This document shows positions 1 to 13,386 of a stretch of DNA of 64,000 nt, in pieces. Source of the DNA: Zhengitettix transpicula (Eukaryota > Arthropoda > Insecta > Orthoptera > Tetrigidae); the NCBI GenBank assembly GCA_037074705.1, contig CM073595.1, forward strand, positions 54,865,639-54,929,638. The letters run 5' to 3'. Position numbers and translations under genes: made by a program. Numbering within the stretch: position 1 is the first letter of the stretch; every line of letters begins with the position of its first letter. The notes beneath the pieces are model-generated. The model was not told where the DNA came from. It saw only the letters and a program-made list of their open reading frames with translations, and did not search any database.

Positions 1-3000
1 GTAATAAAATTAATCCTGTAATTTTAGAATTTGTCTGAAAATTATTTATGCATTGGTAATAGACAACTTCCGGGAAACAAGCTCATATTTTCAGTAAAGG
101 AAAATTTATATTTCAACTTCAAGAAAGGAGTTGATTGCAGTTCTAATAGGTATTTCACATTTAAACGAAATACGTGCGCCTCAGTTCGCAAAACTCTTCG
201 GTGCTTTTACAGAATACAATACGCCTTCTTATCATTTTCACTTTCATCTGAGGCATTTGTTGTTGACAATGGAACCACGTGTTCACGTTCATTTATACAA
301 AGAACATCAAAGTTTTCTTACGCCAGACAGCATTATTGTTCTGGCAGCTGTGTTCCTTATCTGTAAGTAACTGTAATGTAGGAGAATTATTTAAACTTTA
401 GTAAATTATTGTATTTCTTCGGAGAGGTAGGATGGAAGACGAGCCGACATTGCAGACTGTCTTTATTAATTATGTTTGGCTCTACAGCCCATTAAGAGCC
501 TTCGCCTACAAAGACGGCTACCAGACTGTCACGTTCCATTTTATTTTTACTTTATTTTTGAATATTGATATGTTCATTGCCCCAACGAGGAAAATCTATG
601 AGTATTACAGGAAACTCCAGCTTTTCAAAATTAATTTTTTTAGAAAATTATTCATTAGTTTTCCCATTAAAATGCGGCTGATAAAAAAAATTGTATAATT
701 TAGTGTATAAAGTGTCTCATAAGGTATTTTTAGTCGCTTGAAAAGATTATTTTTCAATACAAAATTAAAGACATTTGTTTAAAATAAGTTACATTATAAT
801 TTTTTGACAACAAGTTTGCAAGTCATTTATTTACATATGAACAGTTTAGCAAGATGAACACGGATCTTGTACGAAAGTCATGTATTGTCAACGTCACAAC
901 ACTGGGAACGGTTTCTGCGCGAGAAACAACACTGATTATTCATTATATATTTAGAAGATACTTGCAGATCTGTAGTTTATGCATCGAAGGTCCTTGATGA
1001 GGCTAGTCATCATTTTGTTATACCCGATATTTCACGCATACCAGTAAATACCGCGTCATTATAAACCAACGTCATAATTATTATTTCCAGAGAGAGAAAA
1101 AAAACCTGGAAGTTTCCGTAAGTTAAAAATCAAGGATCTGAGTTCCTTCATCATCTCACATTTTACAGCCAGCAAGAAAGTGTCACCCCGAATTTAATAA
1201 GTTCAAGCTGGTGAGGTGAGCTTAACAGGCTATTTACGTGGCTACTTTAACGATTGCTTACCGCATTTATTAATTAGATTGCCGTAATGAAATTATAATT
1301 ACGCTCATTATTGCAACAGAATCTGGTACTCATTCCATAAAGTTCAGAAATTATTCAGTGCAGTATCAATGAAATAATCAACACGACCATAATTAATTTT
1401 ATATTTGAGTGATAGCAAATATAACTACGTATATTAAATGGTCCTGGGGCTAAAACTAATTTCCCTATTGCGAATAACAATTCCTGTAGCATACTGCTTG
1501 TGTCAGATTATTCATTTCTTGACTTTCAAACTGGAAAAATTTTTTGACTACAACATTTGTCAGTGAAAGTAGCCTGGATCTCTGTTTAACACGAACCTTT
1601 GTTACGGTAACGCGATAGATAAAAGGCTTTTCTATAATCACTGACGCAAATAAATATATTTTGTTTAATTCAGAATTTGATGTACTGTTGGAGAACAAAT
1701 CCGTAAAAAAATAAGAGATTATACGTACAGTTCCTCCTTGACGACAATACTCCCCCCTCCTACTGCAGCTCAAACGACATATTTATCACTAGCTGTAAGA
1801 AGTATTATGCCGAAGCGGAATTACGTATTCTTTGCCGATATTAATTACACTACTTCCACGTAATTTAGAAAAAAATGGTAACAAACGAGTTGAACTTCAA
1901 TAAATTATCATTGAATTTATTTTAATTGTATTTAATAATTCCGTGAAAAATATTTATTGCTAGAAATTTAAATAAAAAAATTGATATGGAAACATAAATA
2001 ATTTCCTAGTATGTTTTTATTCATTCTAAATTCCTATCGTGCATTTCGTTCTACTTTTATAAGAAAGAAATGCCCTGGAATGACAATTTCTCTGCTCAAT
2101 ACGAACGATTCGTAAAAATCCCCAAATTGATTGATCATGAACGATATTTATAATTCTCTAGGAAAAAATAGCACTTCCTCATTGCAAAATGAAATCCATA
2201 TCCTGAGTAATTAATCGTGCAGCCAACACAAATATTTAATTTCCTGTCGGCGATCTAGCAAAAGTAACACTTAACTGTTGACGTTTCCCTAAATATATTC
2301 TGCTATTTCCGGAAGGTAACGTTATATTTATCGTTAATCCTTTATTGATTGCGACATACAAGAGCGTAGTAAATGAAACTGTAAAAAATTACACATGATG
2401 ATATAACAAATATTTAAAGCACACAAATTACTCAGTGCGCGGTATAAGCTTTTAAATTCGTCGAACTAGCGGTTTTCCTCAAAACAGAACTTCAAAGTGA
2501 TAATAACGGTCACATAGCTGTACACTGGATTCAACCGCAGGATAATTATGACACAATGAATTGCGAAGCTGGTAGAATTTTCAAATAATTCTATTATTAG
2601 CTGTTGTTAATATTGGTAACTTAAAATGTATTTTTCAATCATAAACTTCATTATTATGATAAAAATACTTATTTAAATTAATTACGAGAAAGTACGTCAA
2701 AATTTCATGCTCGATGTTATTCTAGTTAATGTTCTTGAATAGAAAATTTACTTCATTGACGTTTGCGTTACTCTTTTATCATGGAGTTAAAAAAGGGGCA
2801 CTGAATATTTAATTGCATTTGTCAATACAAGCGAAAGAAGTAAAATTTATTACTTACTACGTTCTTTGGAGTTTCTAATTCATAATATTATTCGTTTTAA
2901 AGTTTTTTGTAACTCCACTACCTTGTGTTCCCCTATATTTTTCTAAATACTTATATGTTAATACGAGCTCTGTTATGTGAAGAATAACGTAATAATCATA

Positions 3001-6000
3001 CTCAAAAAGTCGATACTGTCCAATAACAGGGAACTCAAAGGGAAACAATTCCATTACAGAATTGTATTTCTAGTTAACTTAATTATATGTTTGCAACTGC
3101 AATGAGAAACTTTAGGTTATTAATACAATAGCTGTATGTGATGAATCTGGAGCCACAACCAGAGTACATGAATCTATCCTGCGAGTGCGTGTTTCAGTTA
3201 GCCCTGCCTTGGTTAAGTTTTGCTTATTAACAAATTAATTTATTGAAACTGCATGAATATTAAATTATAATAGTATTATAATATTCGAGTAGCTTTTAAA
3301 GTCATATTTTCAAACAAGCAGATATATAAAGAATAATCAAGGATAGCTCGCACATCCATTAGTATTCCTTTTGTGGTGCTTAGTGGGCGTGGCATGGCGA
3401 TCGCGATGCTGGATTACCTAGAAACATTCCATTTCTTCTCCGTAAACCATATGTAAGGTTTATTCTTTAGCAAACATGAATCGTATAAACAACCAACTGT
3501 CAACTATTTGTTTCACTGAAATTCAATGTTAAAATAAATTTGATGTCTTGTCGGATTAGTATTCCTTACATTAAATGTAAATAAGTTGACTTTTTTGAAA
3601 AATTAATTTGTACCATTACGTGTATGACATACGAGTATACCGGATTATCTTCGAAGTTATTCAGTTAAATAATTTTAGGCTCGAACCGCGGATCCCATCA
3701 AATGTCCAATATTTATTTTTTAACACTACATACTTTCACACACAAAAAAAAACTCCGTCTCTATTGCCATTATTTTTCAGTTAATTTATTTCTTCCGAGA
3801 TTGATTTTATAAAATGCTTGTTTTTTTTCTGTTCTAAGTTACGTTTTTTTCATTAGTATTCTATCACGAGATAACGCAACTACAAAAATAAATTTACTGA
3901 ATGCCTACATACAGTCCAAAGAAAAATTCTTTTTGAAACGAATAAATTTTATTGCGCTAAAATTTGGGACTTCAGATGAAAAATTTCATTTCTATATCCT
4001 CAACTAAATATTCTGAACATTTTGAAGATAAACAACAACGGTTAATTTATAAGGGCAAAATAATATTTATAGCCATAAACAGACAAAAAGAGATGTTGGA
4101 AAATTTAAAAAAAGGTGAAGGCAAAAAATTATTAAGGTGAATAAAATGTTTAGTTATGATTATTAAGGTTATCAAACGCAATACTGATAATTATTAATTT
4201 TAAAAAAAGTTACAGATGGCTGTAAATCAAAATTATAAGGTTTTAAATGCTGTATAAAGTATCAGATTATTTTCATTGTCTGCTTATTCATCAATAGTTT
4301 GTTTATATGGTTTAATGTGTAATATTTTTACCAGTAATATAGATTTAAAAATATTTATATTTAATACACCAATTATGTGTAATACGCTATAATTGTTTCA
4401 ATAAAATTCATGCTTATTATTAATAATGTGGTTTGTAATGTCAGAATGTTCCTCGGTTGCAAGTTTACTGTTACATTTATGTTCAACGTTTCTAGTCTGT
4501 TTTTCCTGTATAAAGTTGGGAACAAATGATAATGTTTTTTGCTTTTATTAGTACTTTGATTTTATTCTAATTTTAGAACTGATGAGGCTCCACGTATGTT
4601 AAAATGTTTTAATTAATAATTTTTTGGCTCTTTATGGTCGTAAATCCTAATATTATTTGTAAAGAAGAGTTAATATTTGTGTTATAATTAATACTGGTAT
4701 TTAATTTTGCTGTATGTGACGAAAATGCTTTTTATGAAAACATCTTTCCGTACTGATTGAGTAAAATTCTAAGAATTAGCCATTTTTTTTCTAAAAACAA
4801 TTGCGTATTTAATTGAAACACCAATGTGGGTGAACAAAGTTCAATAGAAAATGCTTGGCGTTGCATTGCGTTTTTTTTTGTCGGACGGTTAACGTTTATC
4901 ATTATGCATATGACTCCTTGTAGGCTGGTCTTTAAAGTTACAGTACACATGGGCCGAATGTAAGGTGGACGTGTAGGTCCTGCATGTGCAAATAATTTAT
5001 TTAAGGCAGCTTGAAACCACGAACGAGCCGTTTTCGCCAGGTCCTGTCGGGTCCACGAACAATACAGTTTTAATGGAGACTCGCTGGAGAACAATGCGCC
5101 TTTCCAGAGGCAGCTGCGTCGCTCGTACTTAACCGCATTTACAATTCATCCTTACAGAACTCAACACCATTTGGGCAATTGACGGCCCATGGGCTAAAAA
5201 TAGCACTCGCGCGTCTCGTCGTTTCAATTTTACGCCTGCTTTCCAACCATTGGCTAAAAATGTAGCACGAACAAAACGTGCAAAGCAATTGTGGTCTGCA
5301 ATGTGAAGTGCATTAAAGGGAATGTTTCTCTTTCACAAGGAGGGGATCTGTAGCTTGGTTCAACTCTACAACGCGAGCAGAAATTATCTTAAATGAAGCT
5401 TAAAAATTATAACATTAAAAATGAATAATCATACATTAGTTGAGCCAGGCAGATAAGAATATCAGAATTCAAATTATATAATATTTTTGGTTTTATCTGG
5501 AATTAAACCATCAATTTAATTATAAATATGATTCTGAATTTACTTGAGTAGTGTTCGATTTTGAAAAGGAATATATAAAGGGTTTTAACAATTTATGCGA
5601 TTTTTTTTTCTGATTGTTAGTGATGGGTATTGAATCGGAGCTGTATGATATTAAAACGAAATATATGGGAATGGTGATTTTAAATGACCGCTTTAATGGA
5701 AGTGTAAAGCATATACCGTTGTTATGCAACTGATTGTATTTTTACCTCACGTAAACATTTGAAGAAGACAAATTCTGCGTGCAGTGTCATCCACTCTCGT
5801 TATGCAGTTTTGTTCGCTTCCTAACGACGTTCAGTGATGATGTGTACTCTATAATATGACATCTCTCTCTTCTCTATGTTCTCATGGTCACTGATAATCC
5901 TGAATTTCAAACTATAAACTCTGGCTCTCTGTTCCACTTTAAATCGACACCCTTTCCGCATTTTAGAATTATTTCTCGTATTTGATCGAGTATGCCAACC

Positions 6001-6532
6001 CCCGAATTATATGTTTCCATTTGGACGAACCCCTTATCTGATTGCCCACAGCAATTTCTTAGAAATTGGAAATTCAAATATTCTGCTGCCAACACACAAA
6101 CAATATCTCAAAGTGTCCTGTTAATCCGAATCACCTGCTGGCTTGTTTTCCCCACTGATTAACGACGGTCTCAAAATAAAATGAAACGGTTAATAAATTA
6201 ATATTAAATTACCAATACTTACGAGACTTACTGGTCACTTTAAATTTTCAATGACTTTTATACGTTCACTTGAGCATTAAAAATCAATTAGTTTAAAAAT
6301 GTAGTTTTCCTGTTTTTACAGAATATTTAAAAGGGAAAGTCACACCTAAACTAAATACGAAGCACCTTCTTTGATAGCAGAGGATAGGATCACATATAGT
6401 AAAAATTGTTATAAAAATTTTCAACGAGAAGTTTTTGTATATTTAACTTTTAAATACTTGAATTTTTAAATGTGTTATTTGTTGACTGAATATTTAATTG
6501 GTTGTATTTTTCTACATTCATAATTAAACGGA

Positions 6533-6705
6533 GAAGTGGTTGTATGGTTTATATGATATTTAGACAGTGGCAAATAACACAGCAGTTTCGCGTCCTGTAT
6601 TATAAAAATTACTTTGAAATTTTACATATTTTTTATAATACAGAACGCGATTTTTCCGCGTTATTTGTCATTGCTCTAATATCATATAAAACCTACAACC
6701 ACTAC
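6533..6705. repeat. Long imperfect inverted repeat (MITE-like hairpin)
   Basis: The arm at about 6533-6607 (starting aagtggttgtatggtttata) is matched by the reverse complement of 6631-6705 (starting tagtggttgtaggttttata) over roughly 75 bp with about one mismatch per six bases; the loop is only about 23 bp. Transcribed, it would form one long hairpin. This fits a small non-autonomous foldback element. It could also template small RNAs. No target-site duplication is obvious. An open frame over the palindrome is fortuitous. Confidence 0.7.
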
Positions 6706-7816
6706 TGATATTTTGTAATTTAGTTGAGTTTAAGTAACTTTAATTCGCGTTTGTCGTCTGTAAGGAATAATATTTTGCTTCGTCAATTCGCGCTCTAAAG
6801 TCACATTTTCCATGTGGTATATCACTTAACTGAGTAATAAAATATTATTTATACAAATTATTATGAAAACTATATCCAAAGCCGAGTTAAATTTCAGTTG
6901 CGTTTACTAGAAGACGGTAATTACATTAAGGAAATTAAACGTTACGTATCTGTAGGGGTTAAGCGACGGCTGTAGAAGAAAACGGCGAACTGGTTCTCAG
7001 TATATACAGGCCCTTGTCAGGCGAGGGCAATTAGCTTCAAACATTTCCACTGCATGCAATGCAGTTTACTTGACAAGGTATTTAGACAATGCCATAAGGT
7101 GGCAATTACAGCAGTTAACCCTTACTTTGAGTCGGAAGGACTGGATTTACTTAGGCCATGGAATTACCCGCATAAGTCTAGCTCTTAATAGGCACGTTTA
7201 ACTTTATTCAACTATTTTATTTACTGAGATGGTTTTAAAGTTAGATGATTATGGTTTAATAAAATCACGTACAGTGTTTAAGAAACTAATTTAATTGCAA
7301 CATTTCGACTATTACGTCAAAATTGACATTAATATTTAAAAATAATATAATTTATAATATTACGTTATACATGCCCAAATTTATTTTAATACACTAATCA
7401 CGTCATTTCAAACAATATTAATCGATAATTTTTACTAATAACGGAATTTTGTTTTGCACAGAGAAAATCGTTCCATCCTTCCTTTAACATTCTTCTATCT
7501 TTCTATGACCTAGGTATATATTGGGTACCTGATATCTTTGGTTTGCTTGGCAGGTTCCCCCTTATTTAGTTCGTTTCCGTTCAATGCTTGAGAAAATGTA
7601 CTAATTAGTAGATGAACGTTGCACGAATTTTCTGTTTAACTGTCTTTTAGTGGTCAAATCAGTGTATTATTCAAAGAAAAAATGCATACATGTTTTGTGT
7701 TCAAATTGCTTGTAAAAACGATTTATATTAATATTATTGAGTAATTTGTTCGTTTGGCAAGTGAAGAGGAATAATAACTTCATTTTATAGTCTGTAACGC
7801 TTAACAAATGTCCCAA

Positions 7817-9055
7817 CAATCTGCGTCGCATTCTGACGAGAATAATTGTCTGCGATGGGAATGATACTGCACAACTTCTCTACGACAGTGGTCAGCGTCC
7901 ATTTACGCCTCAAAGTATGTGGAATTCCACAGTCGGTGTAACGCTTAGGAGGAGGACGCTCGTTATTTGCATGAGTAAGTGGTAGGATCCGGGCGCGAAT
8001 CAGCTTCGGTGGACAGAAATCTGTAGGCAGACTTTATGGGTCTTTGCATTGATCCTTGTGATTTCACACCAGTTTCATATGCAAATCTCGTGGTTGGAAC
8101 CCAAGAACAAATATACTGGTCTCTTTTTAACCCAGGACGAAAGTGGAAATCTCATCGGACTTCGTTGGACAACCAAAAATGGCTGTGAAATTCAACGAAA
8201 TTTGATGTTAAAAATATACATGTGATAGAACACAACGCCTCACAAAAGTCCCAACTGAGTGATCCTGAATCTGCGTCGCATTGAAACGAGAATAGTTGTC
8301 TGCGATGGGAATGCAGTGGTCACTCTCAAAGCACGTGGGTTTCCAAAGTCGGCGTAACGCTTAGGAGAAGACCGCTCATTATTTGCAGGAGTAAGTGGTA
8401 GGATCTGAGTGCGAATCAGCAGCGGTGGACAGACATCTGTAGGCAGGATTTGTGGGTCTTTGCATTGATCCTTGTGATTTCACACCAGTTTCATATGCAA
8501 TTCTCATGGTTGGAACCCAAGAACAAATATAATGGTTTATTTTTAACCCAGGACGTAAGTGGAAATCTCATCGGATTTCGTTGGACAACCAAAAATGGCT
8601 GTGAAATTCAACGAAATTCGAGGTTAAAAAGTCTCAAAAAAGTCGCAACTGAGTGATCTTGAATCTGCGTCACACTGAAACGAGAATAATTGTCTGCGAA
8701 GGGAATGCAGTGGTCACTCTCAAAGCACGTGGGATTCCAAAGTCGGCGTAACGCTTAGGAGAAGACCGCTCATTATTTGCAGGAGTAAGTGGTAGGATCT
8801 GATTGCGAATCAGCAGCGGTGGACAGACATCTGTAGGCAGGCATTGTGGGTCTTTGCATTGATCCTTGAGATTTCACACTACTATACAAATTTATTATGC
8901 GTTCTGTAATGATCACGTGGTTGGAATCAAAGTGCACATAATCGGGTTTTTGTATACCGCTGAACGTAAAAGAAAATCTAATCTCATTTAGTTTGACAAC
9001 CAGATATAGCATTTCAATTCAACGTAATTTGATGTTAAAAATATTTAAAAAAATT
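7817..9055. repeat. Three tandem copies of a ~0.4-kb repeat
   Basis: Units begin at ctgcgtcgca (7821), ctgcgtcgca (8271) and ctgcgtcaca (8664). The landmark ggtaggatc recurs at 7981, 8397 and 8791, and gtgggtctttgcattgatcc near 8037, 8453 and 8847. Units 2 and 3 are more alike than either is to unit 1, which has an extra block near 7868-7912; the 3' end of unit 3 diverges. Spacing 394-450 bp. Open frames in each unit are not conserved in full, so a coding origin is unlikely. Looks like local amplification of an unknown repeat. Confidence 0.75.
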
Positions 9056-9136
9056 CAAAATAGTTTCAACAGTCGCTTCTAATTGATTGGTACATTAAAA
9101 TGTGACAGAATTAAAATAACAGGACGTTTCTACTTG

Positions 9137-9193
9137 TGTCATATTCACCTGTAAAGAAAAAGTTTAATTAATTATTTACAGATGAATATGACA
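9137..9193. repeat. Short hairpin-forming inverted repeat
   Basis: tgtcatattcacctgtaaa at 9137-9155 pairs with tttacagatgaatatgaca at 9175-9193 (18 of 19) around a 19-bp loop. Might be a tiny foldback relic; no other evidence of function. Confidence 0.6.
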
Positions 9194-10178
9194 TAACTTG
9201 TATGAAGCTGTTTAAAAATATGACGAATTTTTATGTAACAACATTAAATATTTTTTAGAAACAACTGTTAAAGGGACTTTTATATTATTTATATTTTTAA
9301 CGTCATATAAAACAGTTACTTTAGACTGAATTATAAAAGTGAGTTTTGATGATTCAATTATTTTATTCTTTTTTTATTAGATATCGATGTGATGTCATTA
9401 CGTATTGTTTACGTAATTTCGTTTTATAAATAATTATAAATACTGTATCGAGTCGTTGCTAAATCAACTTCAATATTTTCTATAGTTCCTTTCCAAATCT
9501 CGACTGTATCGCAATTAACTTGGAAATATATTGTATAAATAATTTCTCATAAAATCATGAATATGACCTGCTAAGTCCATAGCTACATGGACCCTTGAGT
9601 ATTTCTTTTATATGAAGTTGAATAGTGCGGTTTTATTTCAAGAATATCGATTTAATAGTATTTTCCTTACACGATGGGCACATAATGATTTTATGAAAGT
9701 GATCTGGAATCTTCCACTTAATGCATTAAGTAATTATCCGCTGCGAAATGTAGGTTGATATTACCACGTTACATTATTCTTTATTTCAATTTTAAAGCAA
9801 ATGATGAACGAGCTAAAGTTACTAATCAAGGAACCCGGTTTCACACCTAAAATGTAAATTGATATTCCTTAGGAAATTAGGTTCACGAGCTTTTAAGTGG
9901 GATGGAATTTCCGTCGCCGTGGTCTCCCGTGCGTCTGTTATTAATTATATAGGAGGGATTCCGCGACTACCGAGCTCTAACGAATCCCCAGACTCGCACA
10001 ATTGGAAAATCTCTACGATATTACTGCGGATGCCGAGACGCGCGGCAAATTGCGAAATGCTCGCTCCATAATCGTTTTGCGCAAAAGAAAACTACTAGAG
10101 GCTTGTATTAAAAAAGAAACACGTATGTGCAACACTCGAAAAAATATGCATGAGTTTAGGACAGCGTGTATAATTTTT

Positions 10179-10202
10179 ATATATATATATATATATATAT
10201 AT
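10179..10202. repeat. (AT)n microsatellite
   Basis: Uninterrupted AT dinucleotide run of about 24 bp. Confidence 0.95.
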
Positions 10203-10247
10203 CGATTATACGGAACCCATTCCTTAACGTGGCGGTTGACGCCAGTC

Positions 10248-10359
10248 AAAGAATTAATACATACACAGATTACAAACGCAATAGTAAAGTAGAAAATATG
10301 AAAAAAGAATTAATACATACACAGATTACAAACGCAATAATAAAGTAGAAAATATGAAA
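10248..10359. repeat. Direct tandem duplication, 56-bp unit x 2
   Basis: The unit beginning aagaattaatacatacacag occurs at 10249 and again 56 bp later, with one visible difference (agtaaag versus aataaag). A recent local duplication just after the (AT)n tract at 10179-10202. Confidence 0.85.
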
Positions 10360-10869
10360 CTTCAAAATGAGAAGCGAAGACATCACACACACTAGCCCAA
10401 AAGCAAAACAACAGAACATATAACAAACGCATATTAAAAAAAATAATATTTACCCAAATAGAAAATATTCCTATAAGTGTCAATTTCAAATGAGAAATCA
10501 TAAGTATAAAGGATTTATTCATTAACGAGATGTAAATAATGGATACGTAAATTTTAAAAACTTATCATATCAAGTTTTGAAGAAAGCTCCTTCGAACGAC
10601 TCCCACTGAACAAGTCTTCTCAAGGAGCGAGAGTCAAAGAGCCAAATCCCGCCATGGGGCGGCTCCGACCCACCTCTACTATAATGCTTTTGAAAACTAA
10701 TAAAATCATGAATATAAAATAATAATACACATTTATTTAACAAAAATTAACACACATTGATGTCTTAATAATTCAATTTACGTATTAGAGTCAATTTACG
10801 TAAAAACTATATTTAAATAAAATTATTTAATTACATAAAGAATGTAGTTTCTCTCGGTGTATAAAGTGA

Positions 10870-11106
10870 ATAAAATCTTCTGAGGCTTCTAACCGAGTAA
10901 ACAATCGTATTCGCGACGTTTCGATGACGTTCACTGCCATCGTTTTCTAGCATCAGTAGTTCCGCAAATTTAGGAACTGTATCTTAGTCTCCACAACGGA
11001 GTAACAACGCCAGATTTCTCTCTGCTTCCGTAGTCTCTCCAAGCAACGTCATCGAAACGTCGCGAATAAAATTGTTTATTCGGTTAGAAGCCCGAGAAGA
11101 TTTTAT
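10870..11106. mobile_element. Foldback element with 62-bp inverted repeats
   Basis: 10870-10931 is the near-perfect reverse complement of 11045-11106 (5 mismatches in 62). The inner end of each arm contains cgcgacgtttcgatgacgtt, and the outer end ataaaatcttct. The 113-bp centre is unrelated. Structure fits a MITE or a terminal-repeat derivative of a larger element. The gaaacgtcgcg core resembles end sequences of Penelope-like elements. No transposase is nearby. Confidence 0.7.
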
Positions 11107-11361
11107 TAATTATTTAATAACATTTTTAAAAACAAACTTCTTCGTAATTAACATTTAATAATTTACTAAAACAATTTCACTGGAACAATTTCAACCGATT
11201 TACACATGCTTGAATGCAGTGGAATTAAATCATCAGTTTTCTTTGCAACTCACAATTAAATTCAAATTATTACTTCACATGATTAATTAATTATCTACAC
11301 TTTAAACACTAGATTGTCGTCCCAGTTTCAATAATTATAAAATTCATATTTTATCCTATTC

Positions 11362-11362
<1 letters not shown>

Positions 11363-11403
<41 letters not shown>
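11363..11403. repeat. (TA)n microsatellite
   Basis: About 20 TA units without interruption. Confidence 0.95.
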
Positions 11404-11405
<2 letters not shown>

Positions 11406-11585
11406 CGGAGATTACCAACATGTAATATAAGATTTATTTAATAATTTTTTTGAATATTATTGCCGGTGTAATGATTGAGGCCAGAACATTGTTTGGCGCA
11501 TTAATGCAAAGACTATAACGGTTGCTTCCCGATTATTGTTGGAAAACCGTAAGTAAGACGCTCTCAGAACTTTGGCGGAAATATT

Positions 11586-11702
11586 CAGTGTGTTTTTTGG
11601 AGCCTGACCGAAGTGGTCACGGGAGTGTGTTTTTGGAGCCTGACCAGGGTGGTCATGGCTAGCCAGTGTGTGTTTTGGGAGCCTGAGTAGAGAAGTTTTG
11701 GG
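11586..11702. repeat. Minisatellite, ~39-bp unit x 3
   Basis: Three successive units share agtgtgttttttggagcctg with variable 3' halves (accgaagtggtcac, accagggtggtcat, agtagagaagtttt). G+T-rich, unlike the flanking DNA. Confidence 0.7.
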
Positions 11703-13236
11703 AGCAAAAACGCTAATGTTTGTCGGGACTTTAACCAATGATAAATTAAATACAGTTTTGGAGACCAGCCGAGGATGCTCGTGACAAAATAGTTAGGAAT
11801 TCAGCTGAACAAAGTCTGAAAACATCACATTTGGCATTAACGTACTTCTACAGCAAAACTGTGTGACAATGAGTACGACAACGCTAAGTTCGTGAACAGT
11901 TGTTAGAGAGGCGCCGGAATTTTTGTGAAGTGAAACAATATAGAAATCAGTGTTATGGCCTGTTAATTAAATATTTTTCATTAAAATTAAAATAACTGTG
12001 GAGTGCATAATACAGTACGAGAGAAGCTCTAAATAAAATAGTAAGTAAAAATATTATTTTGTAAGCCGATATGTAAATATAATTTACCATCAGATTTCTC
12101 TAGTTTTTTTGTTAGATTCGTTTATAAAAATTTATTTTGGTAAATTTAATTTATTTTGTAACTTTCGGTGTTAATTGCACAAATCTCCATAATTCATTAG
12201 AGGCTCTGAAGTTTTGAGTCTCATTAAAGCGGAGGCATGTGTTAAAAACATAAATATGTACAAAAATTAAAATGGAATAAATATTTTTTTATCTTCAAAA
12301 AATATTTTTGTTTTAATTCAAGGTAAAATCCAGGTGATTTTCTTCCTTTTTTAAAAAAATTTAGAATAATTTGGTTCCAACGTATTATGTGAATACTACA
12401 ATATATACTGAATACTGCATTATCGTTTCCTTTTTATTCGAGAATAAAAACAGATCTAACAGAACGGCGGTAAACCTAAATAGCCCCGATTTTATAAAAG
12501 ACTAGGCCAGTAGTGAAATTAGGACGCACCTGACACTTTATATGCACGACGCACTAGTTTCTTGCGGACGGTAATGCTCATTTCTGAAGGCACCTGCGCG
12601 TCTGCTAGACATCTTCTCCTGACAAATGGACTCGTTCTTGGATTGTTAAATTTGAAATGGGCTGTTAAAATTGGTCGGCAGCAGCATCTGGTCATGATTG
12701 TGTATTTACGCACCACAGCTGCGCCCGTTTTCCGTTTATACGTGCTAAGGTGGCAGGAGAAACCGTCCGTGGCGAATTTCCTACCTCATTTTCCACATGC
12801 GAACAGATGATACACACGCAACTTTTAATAGAAGCAGACAGGGAAAATATACCGTTAAAGCGTTCTGCGGTTACTCTGGTAACGAGGTTCGGTAAACAAG
12901 TACAAAAATTTGACGGGAACATGTACTTTTGAATAAAACGTAATTAAGTGCGGTTCTAGGATTATAAAACTAATTGGATCATTCTCGATTCAGCTATCCG
13001 ATTATGTATTTGCACCTAGGAAAACAATTAAAAGTACTCGTAAACGCCTAACCAACCGACTGATGAGCGTCCACAGTTATTAACATTCATCAGTACACTG
13101 ACAATACTTTCAAATTGCATGGCTTCCCTTCGACCATTTATAGTAATTATTGCTAGGCCTTCTACTCACTAAAAGGGTGATGTATCGTCAAGTAGATTCG
13201 AACACTGCCGAGACGTTACATATATATGCTTATATT

Positions 13237-13386
13237 GACCAGTTTAGGAGGCAGCTGGCCGACTATTCCAATCGGAATAGCGGACAACTCTTACCGTATG
13301 CCCAAGATCTAAGACCTCGGAACATACACCTCTCAAAACTGACTGAGGTGTCTCGGCTTGTGGGGAACCTAGTTCGAAAACCAGAG
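13237..13386. repeat. Dispersed repeat fragment, related to 30308-30458
   Basis: About 148 bp beginning gaccagtttaggaggcagct align without gaps to 30308-30458 with roughly 85% identity. On the - strand both copies share an open frame ending WNSRPAAS and a stop. GC-rich relative to flanks. Confidence 0.7.

Noticed and set aside
10002..10348. Frames with I-Y-I-Y-I-Y runs
   Set aside because: Translation of the (AT)n microsatellite at 10179-10202.
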